A DNA stretch of 64,000 bases from a bacterium (GTDB lineage: Bacteria; Acidobacteriota; Thermoanaerobaculia; Multivoradales; J023), in NCBI GenBank assembly GCA_024226315.1, contig JAAELT010000333.1, positions 123,002 to 187,001 of the forward strand. Direction: 5' to 3'. Numbering within the stretch: position 1 is the first letter of the stretch; the number at the start of each line of letters is the position of its first letter. Both the position numbers and the translations under genes were made by a program. Shown here piece by piece: positions 37,491 to 48,807 of the stretch. The notes beneath the pieces were generated by a model, which saw only the letters and a program-made list of their open reading frames with translations, was not told the DNA's origin and did no database searches.

Positions 37491-38522
37491 ATGAGAATTC
37501 AGCTGATTTCTCCTGCCCTCCGTTCACACAAGGGCAACTGGGTTACCGCCGAGCGCTGGTCACGGATCCTGCGCCGACTCGGCCACCGGATCTCGATCTC
37601 GCAAGAGTACGCCGGTGAGTCTTGCGACCTGCTGGTCGCCCTGCATGCCCGCAAGAGCTTCGCCTCGATCGAACGATTCCAGCTCGAGCACCCGCGACGG
37701 CCTCTGTTCCTGACCCTGACCGGCACCGATCTCTACCGCGACATCCGTTTCGACGAGGACTCCCGCCAGGCCATGCGCTGGGCGGACCGGCTGATCCTGC
37801 TCCAGCCGCTGGGCCGCGACGAGCTGGTGCCGGCACTGCGCGACAAGACCCGGGTGATCCGTCAATCGGCGGTCCGTACCCGCTCGCGCGTGCCCAAGTC
37901 CCGCCGCTGGCTCGACGTCTGCGTGGTCGGGCATCTGCGCCCGGTCAAGGACCCGTTTCGAACCGCCGCGGCGGCGCGTCTGTTGCCGGGGACCTCACGC
38001 GTCCGCGTGGTCCACGCGGGCGGCGCCCTGAGTCAGGAGATGGAGAAACGGGCGCGGGTAGAGATGGCCGAGAACCCGCGCTACAAGTGGTTGGGCGATC
38101 GGTCCAGGTGGCAGGTGCGGCGGCTCATGGAGCGCAGCCACGTGATGGTGCTTTCCTCGAAGCTCGAAGGCGGCGCCAATGTGGTCTCCGAAGCCCTGGT
38201 GGCGCGCCTGCCGGTGATTTCGACACGCATATCCGGCTCGATCGGCATGCTGGGAGAGGATCATCCCGGCTACTTCGAGGTCGGCGACACCGAAGCCCTG
38301 GCCGCCCTCATGAGCCGGTGCGAGACCGACTCCGGCTTCCTGAGGGAGCTGGAACGGCGCAGCCGAGAGCTGGCCCCCCTCTACGATCCCGCCAGAGAAG
38401 AGGAGGTGTGGAAGGATCTGCTGGCTGAGCTCAGCCGACCAAGCCCCGCAGGGGCGATAGAGAGTAGCCCCGGGTTTCAACCCGGGGTCGCGTGGGACCT
38501 CAATCGGCCGCGCAGGTTCTGA
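37491..38522 (+). CDS. senB: selenosugar synthase SenB (glycosyltransferase)
   Basis: 343 residues of GT-B glycosyltransferase type (about 1-325). RIQLISPALRSHKGNWVTAERW, FLTLTGTDLYRD, CVVGHLRPVKDPFRTA and VLSSKLEGGANVVSEAL match the family found in selenoneine clusters. SenB joins selenophosphate with a UDP-sugar to make a selenosugar for selenoneine synthesis. The ATG at 37491 is chosen from the family N terminus. The last about 20 residues come from a GC palindrome (38468-38487) and look like an acquired tail. The gene end overlaps the convergent senA by 23 bases. Confidence 0.87.
   Translation: MRIQLISPALRSHKGNWVTAERWSRILRRLGHRISISQEYAGESCDLLVALHARKSFASIERFQLEHPRRPLFLTLTGTDLYRDIRFDEDSRQAMRWADRLILLQPLGRDELVPALRDKTRVIRQSAVRTRSRVPKSRRWLDVCVVGHLRPVKDPFRTAAAARLLPGTSRVRVVHAGGALSQEMEKRARVEMAENPRYKWLGDRSRWQVRRLMERSHVMVLSSKLEGGANVVSEALVARLPVISTRISGSIGMLGEDHPGYFEVGDTEALAALMSRCETDSGFLRELERRSRELAPLYDPAREEEVWKDLLAELSRPSPAGAIESSPGFQPGVAWDLNRPRRF
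38468..38487. repeat. REP-like palindrome in the 3' end of senB
   Basis: A perfect 9-bp stem, CCCCGGGTT with AACCCGGGG, around TC. It is translated as SSPGFQPGV, the usual by-product when this kind of scattered extragenic palindrome enters a gene's end. Confidence 0.7.
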
Positions 38523-39789
38523 ACCCCACCCACACGTCCCGCCGGTTCGGCATGTAGAAATTGCGCCATGTGTTGCGCAACATCCGGAAGCGCGTCGCCC
38601 AGCAGCCCCCGCGCAGCACCTTGTGGTCGCCGAACCAGGGCTGGGAGTAGTCCTTGTAGGGATCGGCCACGAACCCCGGATAGGGCCCGAAGTCGGTGTC
38701 GGTCCACTCCCACACGTTGCCCATCATCTGCCGCAGGCCGGATTTCGTGTCGCCGTCGGCCAGGGCGCCGACCCCCACCGGGCCGCCGAAGACGCCGTCG
38801 AGATTGGCCCGCCCGCCGGGCGAGGGATCCTCTCCCCATGGATAGGTATGCTTTTCGACGGTCGACGCTGCCAGCTCCCACTCCGCCTCCGTGGGCAGGC
38901 GCCGCCCGGCCCAGCGGCAGTAGGCGTCGGCCTCGTACCAGTTGATGTGGACTACCGGCAGGTGCTCTTCGAGCTTCACCATCTGGTCGTAGGCGCGGCG
39001 GATCCAGCCGCCGTCAGGCTCGCGGCGCCAGTACGCGGGGTGCTGGGCGGCAGCCTCTTGATGCCACTTCCAGCCGGCGCCTGACCATAGCTCGCGGCGC
39101 TCGTAACCGCCGTCCTCGACGAGCTCCAGGAACTGTCCCTGGGTCACGGCCGTGCGGGCCATGGCGAACGGCCCGACCTCGACCGGGTGCGCCCACTTCT
39201 CGTTGTCGAAGACGAACGGCAGGTCACGCGTCGCCCCCAACTCGTAAACGCCGCCGGCGATCTCCACGTCGCCGGGAAGGGCGCCATCGGTGGGCGCTTC
39301 GGACGGTTCGTAGACCTCTGGCCCGGGAGTGGGGTAGCCGAGCGTCTGGCGGGTGTAGGCGAAAGCCTCGGCGTGCATGTCCTCGTGGAAGAGCGCGAGC
39401 AGGTGAAAGTAGACTTGCTCCTCGCTGGGCTCCTCGGGCAGGTGCTCCAGGGTGTCGTCGAGCGATTCCTGCATGTAGGCGAGAATCTTCTCCCGACCGA
39501 CGAGCTCCAGGTCCCACCGCGTGTCGTGGGGCACGGCCATCGAGTCGTACAGCAGGTCGGCTTGCTTCAGCAGCGAAGGCAGCTTGCGCAGGTGGCGGCG
39601 GTTCCACCGCTCCTGGAACCAGGCGACGTGACCGATCTCCCACAGCAGCGGGTTGACGATCGCCAGCGGCGGGCCGATCATCTGGGCATCCTGGAGATCC
39701 GCGACCAGTGCCAGCGTCAGGCGGCGCGCGTCCTGGAGCGCCGATCGGATTTCTCCGGCCGTCAGGGGCAAGGCTTTTGTCGCTTCCAT
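38500..39789 (-). CDS. senA: selenoneine synthase SenA (EgtB-like)
   Basis: 429 residues: an N-terminal DinB-like domain with iron ligands His54 (WEIGHVAWF) and His135/His139 (FHEDMHAEAF), then a formylglycine-generating-enzyme fold (HINWYEADAYCRWAGRRLPT, MMGNVWEWTDTDFG, KVLRGGCWATRFRMLRNTWR). The family couples hercynine with a selenosugar (SenA) or gamma-glutamylcysteine (EgtB). Adjacent senB and selD point to SenA. It converges with senB and diverges from selD across a 95-bp gap that should hold both promoters. No egtD-type histidine methyltransferase is in the window, so hercynine must come from elsewhere. Confidence 0.87.
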   Translation of the reverse strand: MEATKALPLTAGEIRSALQDARRLTLALVADLQDAQMIGPPLAIVNPLLWEIGHVAWFQERWNRRHLRKLPSLLKQADLLYDSMAVPHDTRWDLELVGREKILAYMQESLDDTLEHLPEEPSEEQVYFHLLALFHEDMHAEAFAYTRQTLGYPTPGPEVYEPSEAPTDGALPGDVEIAGGVYELGATRDLPFVFDNEKWAHPVEVGPFAMARTAVTQGQFLELVEDGGYERRELWSGAGWKWHQEAAAQHPAYWRREPDGGWIRRAYDQMVKLEEHLPVVHINWYEADAYCRWAGRRLPTEAEWELAASTVEKHTYPWGEDPSPGGRANLDGVFGGPVGVGALADGDTKSGLRQMMGNVWEWTDTDFGPYPGFVADPYKDYSQPWFGDHKVLRGGCWATRFRMLRNTWRNFYMPNRRDVWVGFRTCAAD

Positions 39790-39884
39790 GCTCGAGACTC
39801 TATCGAATCAGGTAACCTTCCGGAATCCGGAACCGACACCCGGACGTAGAGTTTCGAGACCACGCGCGAGAGGAGGTGATCACC

Positions 39885-40946
39885 ATGGCGCTCAAGAGAT
39901 TGTTCGGAAAAGCGACCCTGACGAGCCTGGCCAAGACCTGCGGTTGAGCGGCCAAATTGAGCCCGGTCGGGCTCGGTGAGTTGCTCGCGGGTCTGCCAAA
40001 GAACGAGGATCCCAATCTCCTGGTGGGCTTCGCCACCAGCGACGACGCCGCGGTGTATCGACTCGACGGCGAGACCGCCCTGGTGATGACCGCCGACATC
40101 ATTACGCCGCCGGTCGACGATCCGCACCTGTTCGGCCAGATCGCCGCGGCCAACGCGCTGTCGGACGTCTTCGCCATGGGAGGCAAGCCGCTGGCCTGCC
40201 TGAACCTGATCGGCTTTCCGGCGGGCAAGCTGGATCAGGAGGTCCTGCACGGCATGGTGGCGGGAGCGCTGACGAAAGTCACGGAGGCTGGAGCGGTGCT
40301 GGCCGGAGGCCACACCACCGAGGACGAGGAGCCCAAATTCGGGCTCTCCGTGACGGGACTCGTGCACCCGGACAAAGTCTGGACCAACGCCGGCGCCCGC
40401 GCCGGCGACGCGCTGGTGATGACCAAGCCGATCGGCAGTGGCGTGCTGTTCAACGCCAATCTCAAGGGCTGGGTGTCGGACGCGGCGATGGCCGCCTGCA
40501 TCGATTGGATCACCACCCTCAACAAGACCGGCGCCGAGGTGATGAAGGACTTCGAGATCCACGCCGCCACCGACGTCACCGGCTTCGGCCTGGCCGGTCA
40601 CGGCCTGGAGATGGCCGAGGGCTCCGGCGCCACCCTGCGCTTCGACGTCGACGCCGTGCCGCTCATGGACGAGGCGCTGGCGATGTACGAGCGCGGCATG
40701 ACCACCGGCGTCAACGACGTCAACCGCCAGCTGGTGGAGGCGAAGTGGCACTTCGAGCGCCAGCTGCCGGCGTGGCACGAGGAGATCTTCGTCGATCCGC
40801 AGACCTCGGGCGCCCTGCTCGGCGCCCTGCCCGCCGAACAAGCCGACGACCTGGTGGCGGCGCTCCACGAAGCAGGCATCTTCATCGCTTGCCGAGTCGG
40901 TACGGTGGAGCCCTACGACGGCCGCCACCGGCTGATCTTCGCGTAG
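39885..40946 (+). CDS. selD: selenophosphate synthetase SelD, selenocysteine-containing
   Basis: 353 residues if the in-frame UGA at 39945-39947 (codon 21) is read as Sec. The ATG at 39885 follows a perfect AGGAGGTGAT. The N-terminal motif is LAKTCG-Sec-AAKLSP, where the family has Cys or Sec as the catalytic residue. The rest (VMTADIITPPVDDPHLFGQIAAANALSDVFAMGG in two parts, GGHTTEDEEPKFGLSVTGLV, HAATDVTGFGLAGHGLEMA) is canonical SelD. A SECIS-like hairpin lies 11 bases downstream of the UGA. It supplies selenophosphate for both Sec-tRNA and selenoneine, so it serves as SenC too. Standard gene callers will start it after the UGA and lose the active site. Confidence 0.95.
39959..39974 (+). 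promoter_or_regulatory. SECIS-like hairpin of selD
   Basis: GAGCCC (39959-39964) and GGGCTC (39969-39974) form a perfect stem with loop GGTC. The loop starts 17 bases after the UGA, in the range bacterial SelB needs, and carries the typical GGU. Confidence 0.85.
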
Positions 40947-40948
40947 CT

Positions 40949-41506
40949 CTACTGCCGCGAGTAGTTGAAGACCGTGGCGCTTTCCGTGCCGTCGTCCTTG
41001 GTCTTGAGCAGCCGCGCCTCGAGGCCGCCGTCCGGTGTGCGCTCGTAGACGAGCTTCGTCTTCTCGATCTCGGAATCCATCTCGAACACCGCGCGCTCGT
41101 CGCCGTGCCCGGTGAGGTGGAACTCGATCGATACCTCTTTCTCCTCCCAGCCTTTCAGACCCGGGCTGAAGTGCTTGAGCCGCAGCACCGGCGCCTCGGG
41201 GCCTGCCTCGATGAGCATGAACTCGTACAGCCGGACTTTGTCCTCCGACAACCAGCGGAACATGCCCATCATGGCGCCGCCACCCGCGGTGCTCCACTGC
41301 TCCTCGACGATGCCGTCACCCTTCTCGCCGCGCCAGTTGCCGATGATCCAGTCGAGATCGGCGACCGAGGGCCCCGAGGCGCCGTCGTCGTCTTCGCCCG
41401 CGCGCAGCTCGTCGGTCGGTGACGGTGGAGCCCCGCTCGCCGCCGGAGATCCGAAGGCGGCGAGGAGAGGGATTAGACACGTGATCAGGATTCGGCGATC
41501 GAGCAT
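40949..41506 (-). CDS. secreted DUF6265-like protein
   Basis: 185 residues with a signal peptide (ILITCLIPLLAAFGSPAASGA). The body starts DLDWIIGNWRGEKGDGIVEEQW and continues as a lipocalin-like beta barrel (MMGMFRWLSEDKVRLYEFMLI). This resembles DUF6265 proteins of unknown role, which probably bind a small hydrophobic ligand outside the cytoplasm. It ends two bases after the convergent selD stop. Confidence 0.65.
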   Translation of the reverse strand: MLDRRILITCLIPLLAAFGSPAASGAPPSPTDELRAGEDDDGASGPSVADLDWIIGNWRGEKGDGIVEEQWSTAGGGAMMGMFRWLSEDKVRLYEFMLIEAGPEAPVLRLKHFSPGLKGWEEKEVSIEFHLTGHGDERAVFEMDSEIEKTKLVYERTPDGGLEARLLKTKDDGTESATVFNYSRQ

Positions 41507-41598
41507 GGTGTGCCTCCGAGTCGGTTTCCATCCATTCTACCGCCCCGCTGGGGGCGCTGGCATATAGACTCGTCGCCGGCCACCGAGCGAGGCAGAGC

Positions 41599-42753
41599 AT
41601 GAAATTCACCGAAGAGCACCAGCTGATGCGCGAGTCGTTGCGCCAGTTGGTCGATACCGAAATCAACCCGCATGTCGACGACTGGGAAGAGGCGAAGATC
41701 TTTCCCGCTCACGAGGTGTTCAAGAAGCTCGGCGACGCCGGCTTCCTGGGCATCACCCGGGCGCCGGAGTACGGCGGCATGGGGCTCGACTGGTCGTACA
41801 GCATGGTGATGGCCGAGGAGCTCGGGCACATCCGTTGCGGTGGGGTGCCGATGGCGATCGGCGTGCATACCGACATGTGCACCCCGGCGCTGGCCAACTT
41901 CGGCAGCGATGATCTCAAGCGCGAATTTCTGGCGCCGTCGATCGCCGGCGACCTGGTCGGGTGCATAGGAGTCAGCGAGTCGGTGGCGGGCTCGGACGTG
42001 GCGTCGATCAAGACCACCGCCAGGAAGGACGGCGACGACTACGTGGTCAGCGGCGAGAAGATGTGGATCACCAATGGTGGCCAGGCCGACTGGATGTGCT
42101 GCCTCCTCAACACCTCGGACGCCGCCCCCCACCGCAACAAGTCGCTGGTGATCATCCCGCTCGACTCGCCGGGCGTCGAGCGCTCGCGCAAGCTCGACAA
42201 GCTCGGCATGTGGTCTTCGGACACGGCGCAGATCTTCTTCGACGACGTGCGCGTGCCCCGCCGGTACCTGATCGGCGAGGAGGGCATGGGCTTCTCCTAC
42301 CAGATGATGCAGTTCCAGGAAGAGCGCCTGTGGGCCGCCGCCAACTGCTTGACCGGGATCGAGGACGTCCTCCGCGAGACCATCGCCTACACCCGCGAGC
42401 GCCAGGCCTTCGGCCGCTCCATCCTCGACAACCAGGTCGTGCACTTCCGGCTCGCCGAGCTCTCGACCGAGGTCGAAGCGCTGCGCTCGCTGGTCCACCG
42501 CGCCACCGAGCTGTTCGTCGAGGGCGAGGACGTCACCCGGCTGGCGTCGATGGCCAAGCTCAAGGCCGGCCGTCTGCAGCGTGAGGTAGCCGACAGCTGT
42601 CTGCAGTACTGGGGCGGCCAGGGCTACATGTGGGAGTCGCCGGTGGCGCGCTCCTACCGGGACGGCCGCTTGATGTCGATCGGTGGCGGCACCGACGAGG
42701 TGATGCTCGGCATCATCTGCAAGCTCGAGGGAACCCTGCCGGAGTCGCGCTAG
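41599..42753 (+). CDS. acyl-CoA dehydrogenase
   Basis: 384 residues with all three ACAD domains. GCIGVSESVAGSDVASIKTT and YVVSGEKMWITNGGQADW contact FAD and substrate. CLQYWGGQGYMWESPVARSYRD and IGGGTDEVMLGII form the C-terminal helical domain. It oxidises acyl-CoA to enoyl-CoA; the chain-length preference cannot be read off. It is followed after 9 bases by a small helical gene and is probably co-transcribed with it. Confidence 0.93.
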   Translation: MKFTEEHQLMRESLRQLVDTEINPHVDDWEEAKIFPAHEVFKKLGDAGFLGITRAPEYGGMGLDWSYSMVMAEELGHIRCGGVPMAIGVHTDMCTPALANFGSDDLKREFLAPSIAGDLVGCIGVSESVAGSDVASIKTTARKDGDDYVVSGEKMWITNGGQADWMCCLLNTSDAAPHRNKSLVIIPLDSPGVERSRKLDKLGMWSSDTAQIFFDDVRVPRRYLIGEEGMGFSYQMMQFQEERLWAAANCLTGIEDVLRETIAYTRERQAFGRSILDNQVVHFRLAELSTEVEALRSLVHRATELFVEGEDVTRLASMAKLKAGRLQREVADSCLQYWGGQGYMWESPVARSYRDGRLMSIGGGTDEVMLGIICKLEGTLPESR

Positions 42754-42762
42754 GGGGCGACC

Positions 42763-43254
42763 ATGCCGATCGACGAAGTCCTGGTCGAAGAAACCTGGCA
42801 AGAGGTGGCGGACTTCGCTCCGGAGCGAGCGGAGCAGGAGATGAACCGCACCGCCAAGAAACAGCGCGAGCTGATCGGTTTCATCGCGGCCTACACCGAA
42901 GACCTCAGCCGCGAGGCCGCCGAGCTGGCGTTCTACATGTTCTTCACCATCTACCGCATGTTCCAGAAGGGCTCGGCCAAGCCGATCCAGAGCATCCGGG
43001 GTGGCCAGATCGAAAAGTGCCTCGATCAGAACGAGGAGCTGCTCGAGCGTCTCGACGGCGCGCACGAGAAGTTCATCGAGCGCATCGCCAAGGTCGAGTC
43101 CAGCCACCAACCCTGGGTGATGAGGTACATGGTCGAGACCCTGATCGAGGCCCCCGAGGGCGAGGATCCGGTGTTCTTGACCGAAGAGGAGACCGGCGCC
43201 CTGTTCTTGATCCTGAAGACGGTGATCGACGTCCTGGACGCGTCGATTGAATGA
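42763..43254 (+). CDS. helical hypothetical protein, 163 residues
   Basis: An acidic, alpha-helical cytoplasmic protein starting MPIDEVLVEETWQEVADF. It has long amphipathic helices (EDLSREAAELAFYMFFTIYRM, split across the membrane-free core) and no signal peptide. I do not recognise the family. The short gap after the acyl-CoA dehydrogenase gene suggests a shared operon. Confidence 0.65.
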   Translation: MPIDEVLVEETWQEVADFAPERAEQEMNRTAKKQRELIGFIAAYTEDLSREAAELAFYMFFTIYRMFQKGSAKPIQSIRGGQIEKCLDQNEELLERLDGAHEKFIERIAKVESSHQPWVMRYMVETLIEAPEGEDPVFLTEEETGALFLILKTVIDVLDASIE

Positions 43255-43280
43255 TCAGGGGAGCGGGCCGGCAATCCTCG

Positions 43281-43384
43281 ACGGGCTTCGGCCCGTAGGT
43301 TCAGACGTAGCCTACACACCACGGGGAGCCCGCCCGGCCGCCCTGAATCTCCTGCAGCGCCTTGCGCTGACGGCCGGGCTCCCC
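43281..43384 (+). repeat. two stable hairpins ahead of the DUF3179 selenoprotein gene
   Basis: ACGGGC-TTCG-GCCCGT (43281-43296) is a UUCG tetraloop hairpin. A longer one pairs GGGGAGCCCG..GGCCG (from 43323) with CGGCCGGGCTCCCC (43371-43384), enclosing CAGCGC-CTT-GCGCTG. They lie between the preceding stop and the ATG at 43415 and may be a terminator plus leader structure. Confidence 0.6.
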
Positions 43385-43414
43385 GGGAATTCATCGTCCA
43401 TTCGCGAGGTGCTC

Positions 43415-44434
43415 ATGACTCTCCTGAGATCCACATCCGGCCTGCTCTCGAGCCTGATCCTGGGCGCGCTGGCGGCCTCGGCGTCCGCCGGTCCCGAACC
43501 CACCGCTGATCTGCCGCCCGAGTTCCAGCAGATCATTCCCCGAGGACGCATCGCGTCGGTGGACGCGCCCGAGCTCGTGCCGGCCAAAGACGCCGAGATC
43601 CCGGGCGACGCCTGGGTCCTGGGTGTAGCGGTGGGCGGCGAGGCGCGAGCCTACAGCCTCAACCTGCTCAATCACCACGAGGTAGTCAACGACCGGGTCG
43701 GCGAGCACTCGTTCGCCGCGGTGTGGTGACCGCTCGCCAATACGGCCGTCGTGTACGGCCGCGAGTATGGCGACAAGGAGCTGAGATTCGAGGCCTCCGG
43801 CGGCCTGATGCACGCTTCCCTGGTGATGCGGGACAAGGAGACCGACTCCTACTGGTCGATCATGACCGGCGACTCGCTGGCCGGCGAGTACAAGGGCACG
43901 CGCTTGGTGGAGATGCCCCTCGGCGCAAAAATGCAGTGGAAAGACTGGGTGGCCGAGCACCCCGAGACCCTGGTGCTGTCGGTCAAGGGCGTCGAGCACC
44001 CCGAGACCAACCCCTACGACAATTACTTCAGCTCGCCTGACGGTTTCCGCGGCGTCAAGGCCGAGGACGACCGGTTGCCGACCAAGGAGACCATCTACTC
44101 CTTCCAGCTCGGCGGCGAGGCCTACGCCGTCCCCTACTCGCAGTTCGAGGACGGCGGTACCTTCCAGGCCGGGGGCAAGCACCTCTTCCTCTACCGCCCC
44201 GAAGGCTCGGCCATCTTCTACTCGACCCTCGCCTACGTCTCGTCCGAAGGCGGTTTCGAGCACTCGGACGGCGCCTGGCGTCACGCCGGCTCGGGCGCGG
44301 TCTTCGATCCCGAAGAAGGTCGCTTCGCCGCTTCCGACGGCACGCAGGTCGAGCGCCTCGACGGCTTCGACACCTTCTGGTTCAACTGGAGCATGACCAA
44401 TCCGGAGACCGAGATTCTGAAGCGGGCCGAGTAG
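43415..44434 (+). CDS. DUF3179 protein, probable selenoprotein (in-frame UGA)
   Basis: 339 residues if the UGA at 43727-43729 (codon 105) is read as Sec. The start at 43415 gives a signal peptide (TLLRSTSGLLSSLILGALAASASA), so the protein is exported. Both sides of the UGA are one DUF3179 domain in the same frame: EARAYSLNLLNHHEVVNDRVG before, and Sec-PLANTAVVYGREYG, GGLMHASLVMRDKETDSYWS and WKDWVAEHPETLVLSVKGVE after. The family normally has Cys-Pro-Leu-Cys-like residues at the UGA site. A hairpin sits 13 bases downstream, and the genome encodes SelA, SelB, SelC and SelD nearby. The function of DUF3179 is unknown; a redox or metal-binding role is plausible. Confidence 0.9.
43743..43761 (+). 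promoter_or_regulatory. SECIS-like hairpin of the DUF3179 gene
   Basis: CGGCCG (43743-43748) pairs with CGGCCG (43756-43761) around loop TCGTGTA. The loop begins 19 bases after the UGA, matching the spacing of the selD hairpin to within two bases, and contains GU as expected for SelB binding. Confidence 0.75.
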
Positions 44435-44710
44435 CAGATCAGCAGCCGCGTCACGGAGAGACGGATCGACTTCATTCAAGCGCGGTATCACTATTGATTC
44501 CCGGGCCGACTGCCAGCGTTCTTCGAGAAATCTTCGCCGCGAGCTGATCGATTCGGCTCGACTTCTCGCGTTAGCCGGACAGAAGCAGGTCGAAGACGGC
44601 GCCGGCCGCCGCGGCGACCCCCATGGTCCGTGGTGTCGGGTGGTGGAGCCCTGAAGCACAGGGCCGGCCGAGCTTCGGTCAACGGTCGAGACCGAAAGGA
44701 GAGAGGAAGC

Positions 44711-45319
44711 ATGAGAAAGACACTTGTACTGATGAGCCTGCTGGCGATCGTCGCCGGGCCGCTGGCGGCCCAGACCTGTGACGTGACGAACGACGTCAAC
44801 GGTGATGGCAGGTTCGACATCGCAGATCCGAAGTACCTCCTGGACTACCTGTTCACGGGCGGGCCCAGACCCGTTTGTCCGAATCAGACCGACGCCAACG
44901 GCGACGGCTCGACGGACATCGCCGACGCGGTCACGATGTTCGATCAGGTGGCCTGTAACGAGGCCACACTGGGTGACGTCAACGGCAGTGACGTGGTCGC
45001 CCTGGCGGATGTGGACTACCTGTTGGAGTATCTCTTTCTGGGCGGTCCGGCGCCGGTGCCCTGCCTGGAAGTGGCCGACGTCAACCAGGACGGTATCGTG
45101 AACATCGCGGACGCCGCGGCTCTAGGCGCCGATCTGCCATGCCCGGGAGTCGTGGGCGACGCCAACGGCGACGAGTCGGTCAACATCGCGGACATGCTGT
45201 TGGTGGCCCAGAGCTTCACCGGCGGTCCCGGGCCGGTGCCCTGCCCCCTGGCCGGCGATCTCAATCAGGACGGTCAGTTCGACATCGCCGATCTGATCGC
45301 CTACGCCAACCTGTTCTGA
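44711..45319 (+). CDS. secreted dockerin/EF-hand repeat protein
   Basis: 202 residues with a signal peptide (KTLVLMSLLAIVAGPLAA). Five tandem dockerin-like calcium loops follow (DVNGDGRFDIADPKYLLDYLF, DANGDGSTDIADAV, DVNQDGIVNIADAA, DANGDESVNIADML, DLNQDGQFDIADLI), each with the Asp/Asn pattern of EF-hand loops. Nothing else is attached. Such short repeat-only proteins may bind calcium or dock to cohesin-like partners at the surface; no cohesin is visible here. AAGGAGAG lies upstream of the ATG, and a strong terminator follows. Confidence 0.8.
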   Translation: MRKTLVLMSLLAIVAGPLAAQTCDVTNDVNGDGRFDIADPKYLLDYLFTGGPRPVCPNQTDANGDGSTDIADAVTMFDQVACNEATLGDVNGSDVVALADVDYLLEYLFLGGPAPVPCLEVADVNQDGIVNIADAAALGADLPCPGVVGDANGDESVNIADMLLVAQSFTGGPGPVPCPLAGDLNQDGQFDIADLIAYANLF

Positions 45320-45343
45320 TCCTCCGCCACGAGGAGTCAGCAT

Positions 45344-45375
45344 GGACGTCGCCCCCTCGATGAGGGGCGGCGTCC
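45344..45375 (+). terminator. intrinsic terminator after the dockerin-repeat gene
   Basis: A 12-bp stem GGACGTCGCCCC/GGGGCGGCGTCC (one G-U) followed by TTTATTGTTAT, 25 bases after the stop. Confidence 0.85.
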
Positions 45376-46122
45376 TTTATTGTTATCGACGGACAGCTAT
45401 AATTCACCTGCCCTAGACAACACGATCCGGGAGAGTGTGCTGGTGCCGTGATCGCGCCCAGCAGCGTGAGAAAGGAGATCGATCATGAGGAAGAGTATCC
45501 TGCTGGCCATCGCCTGCGGCCTCTGTCTGCCGGCCGCTGGCGCCCGGGCCCACGAAATCTCGTACGACGGCAAGATCATGGCGGCGACGCCCGTCGCCGT
45601 GTTGCCGGACTACTATCGCTGTATCGGCGACGTCGACGGCAACAGCGTGGTAGACGATGGTGACGTGCAGCGCATTCTGGACTGTTTCCAGGGCGAGTGT
45701 TCCGAGCTGGACCCTGGGCAGGATCCCGACGAGGAGTGCTCGGAGGAATTCGGGTGCCCGGAGGACCTCAACCACAATCATTCCGTGGGTCGGGGCGACG
45801 TGAGGATGGTCCTGGCCAACTGGGGAGATTGCCCGGTGGACGGCGACATCGACGGTGACGGCGACGCGGACGAGGACGACATGAACGCCGTTCTGGAGGA
45901 TCTGGGCCGCGATTGCCGCACTGACCTCGACCGTAACGGGTTGGTCGGAGGTACCGACCTGGCCATCGCGGAGGCGGTCTGGGGGCCGCACGACGACCCG
46001 CATCTGGGCACCGACCTCGACGGCGACGGACTCTCGATCGCCGAGCTCATGGCGGTCTTCAACGCCATCGGCACGAGCTGCCGGGCCGACTTCAACTACG
46101 ACGGCACCGTGGACTTCGGCGA

Positions 46123-48787
<2,665 letters not shown>

Positions 48788-48807
<20 letters not shown>

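Noticed and set aside
38500..39789. Ergothioneine EgtB instead of SenA
   Set aside because: The folds are alike, but senB and selD are adjacent and no other ergothioneine gene is in the window; SenA is the better call, though phylogeny would settle it.
43415..44434. Sequencing error or frameshift splitting the DUF3179 gene
   Set aside because: Both halves are in the same frame, only one base triplet (TGA) interrupts them, it falls on the family Cys site, and selA/B/C/D are present. A Sec codon explains it better.
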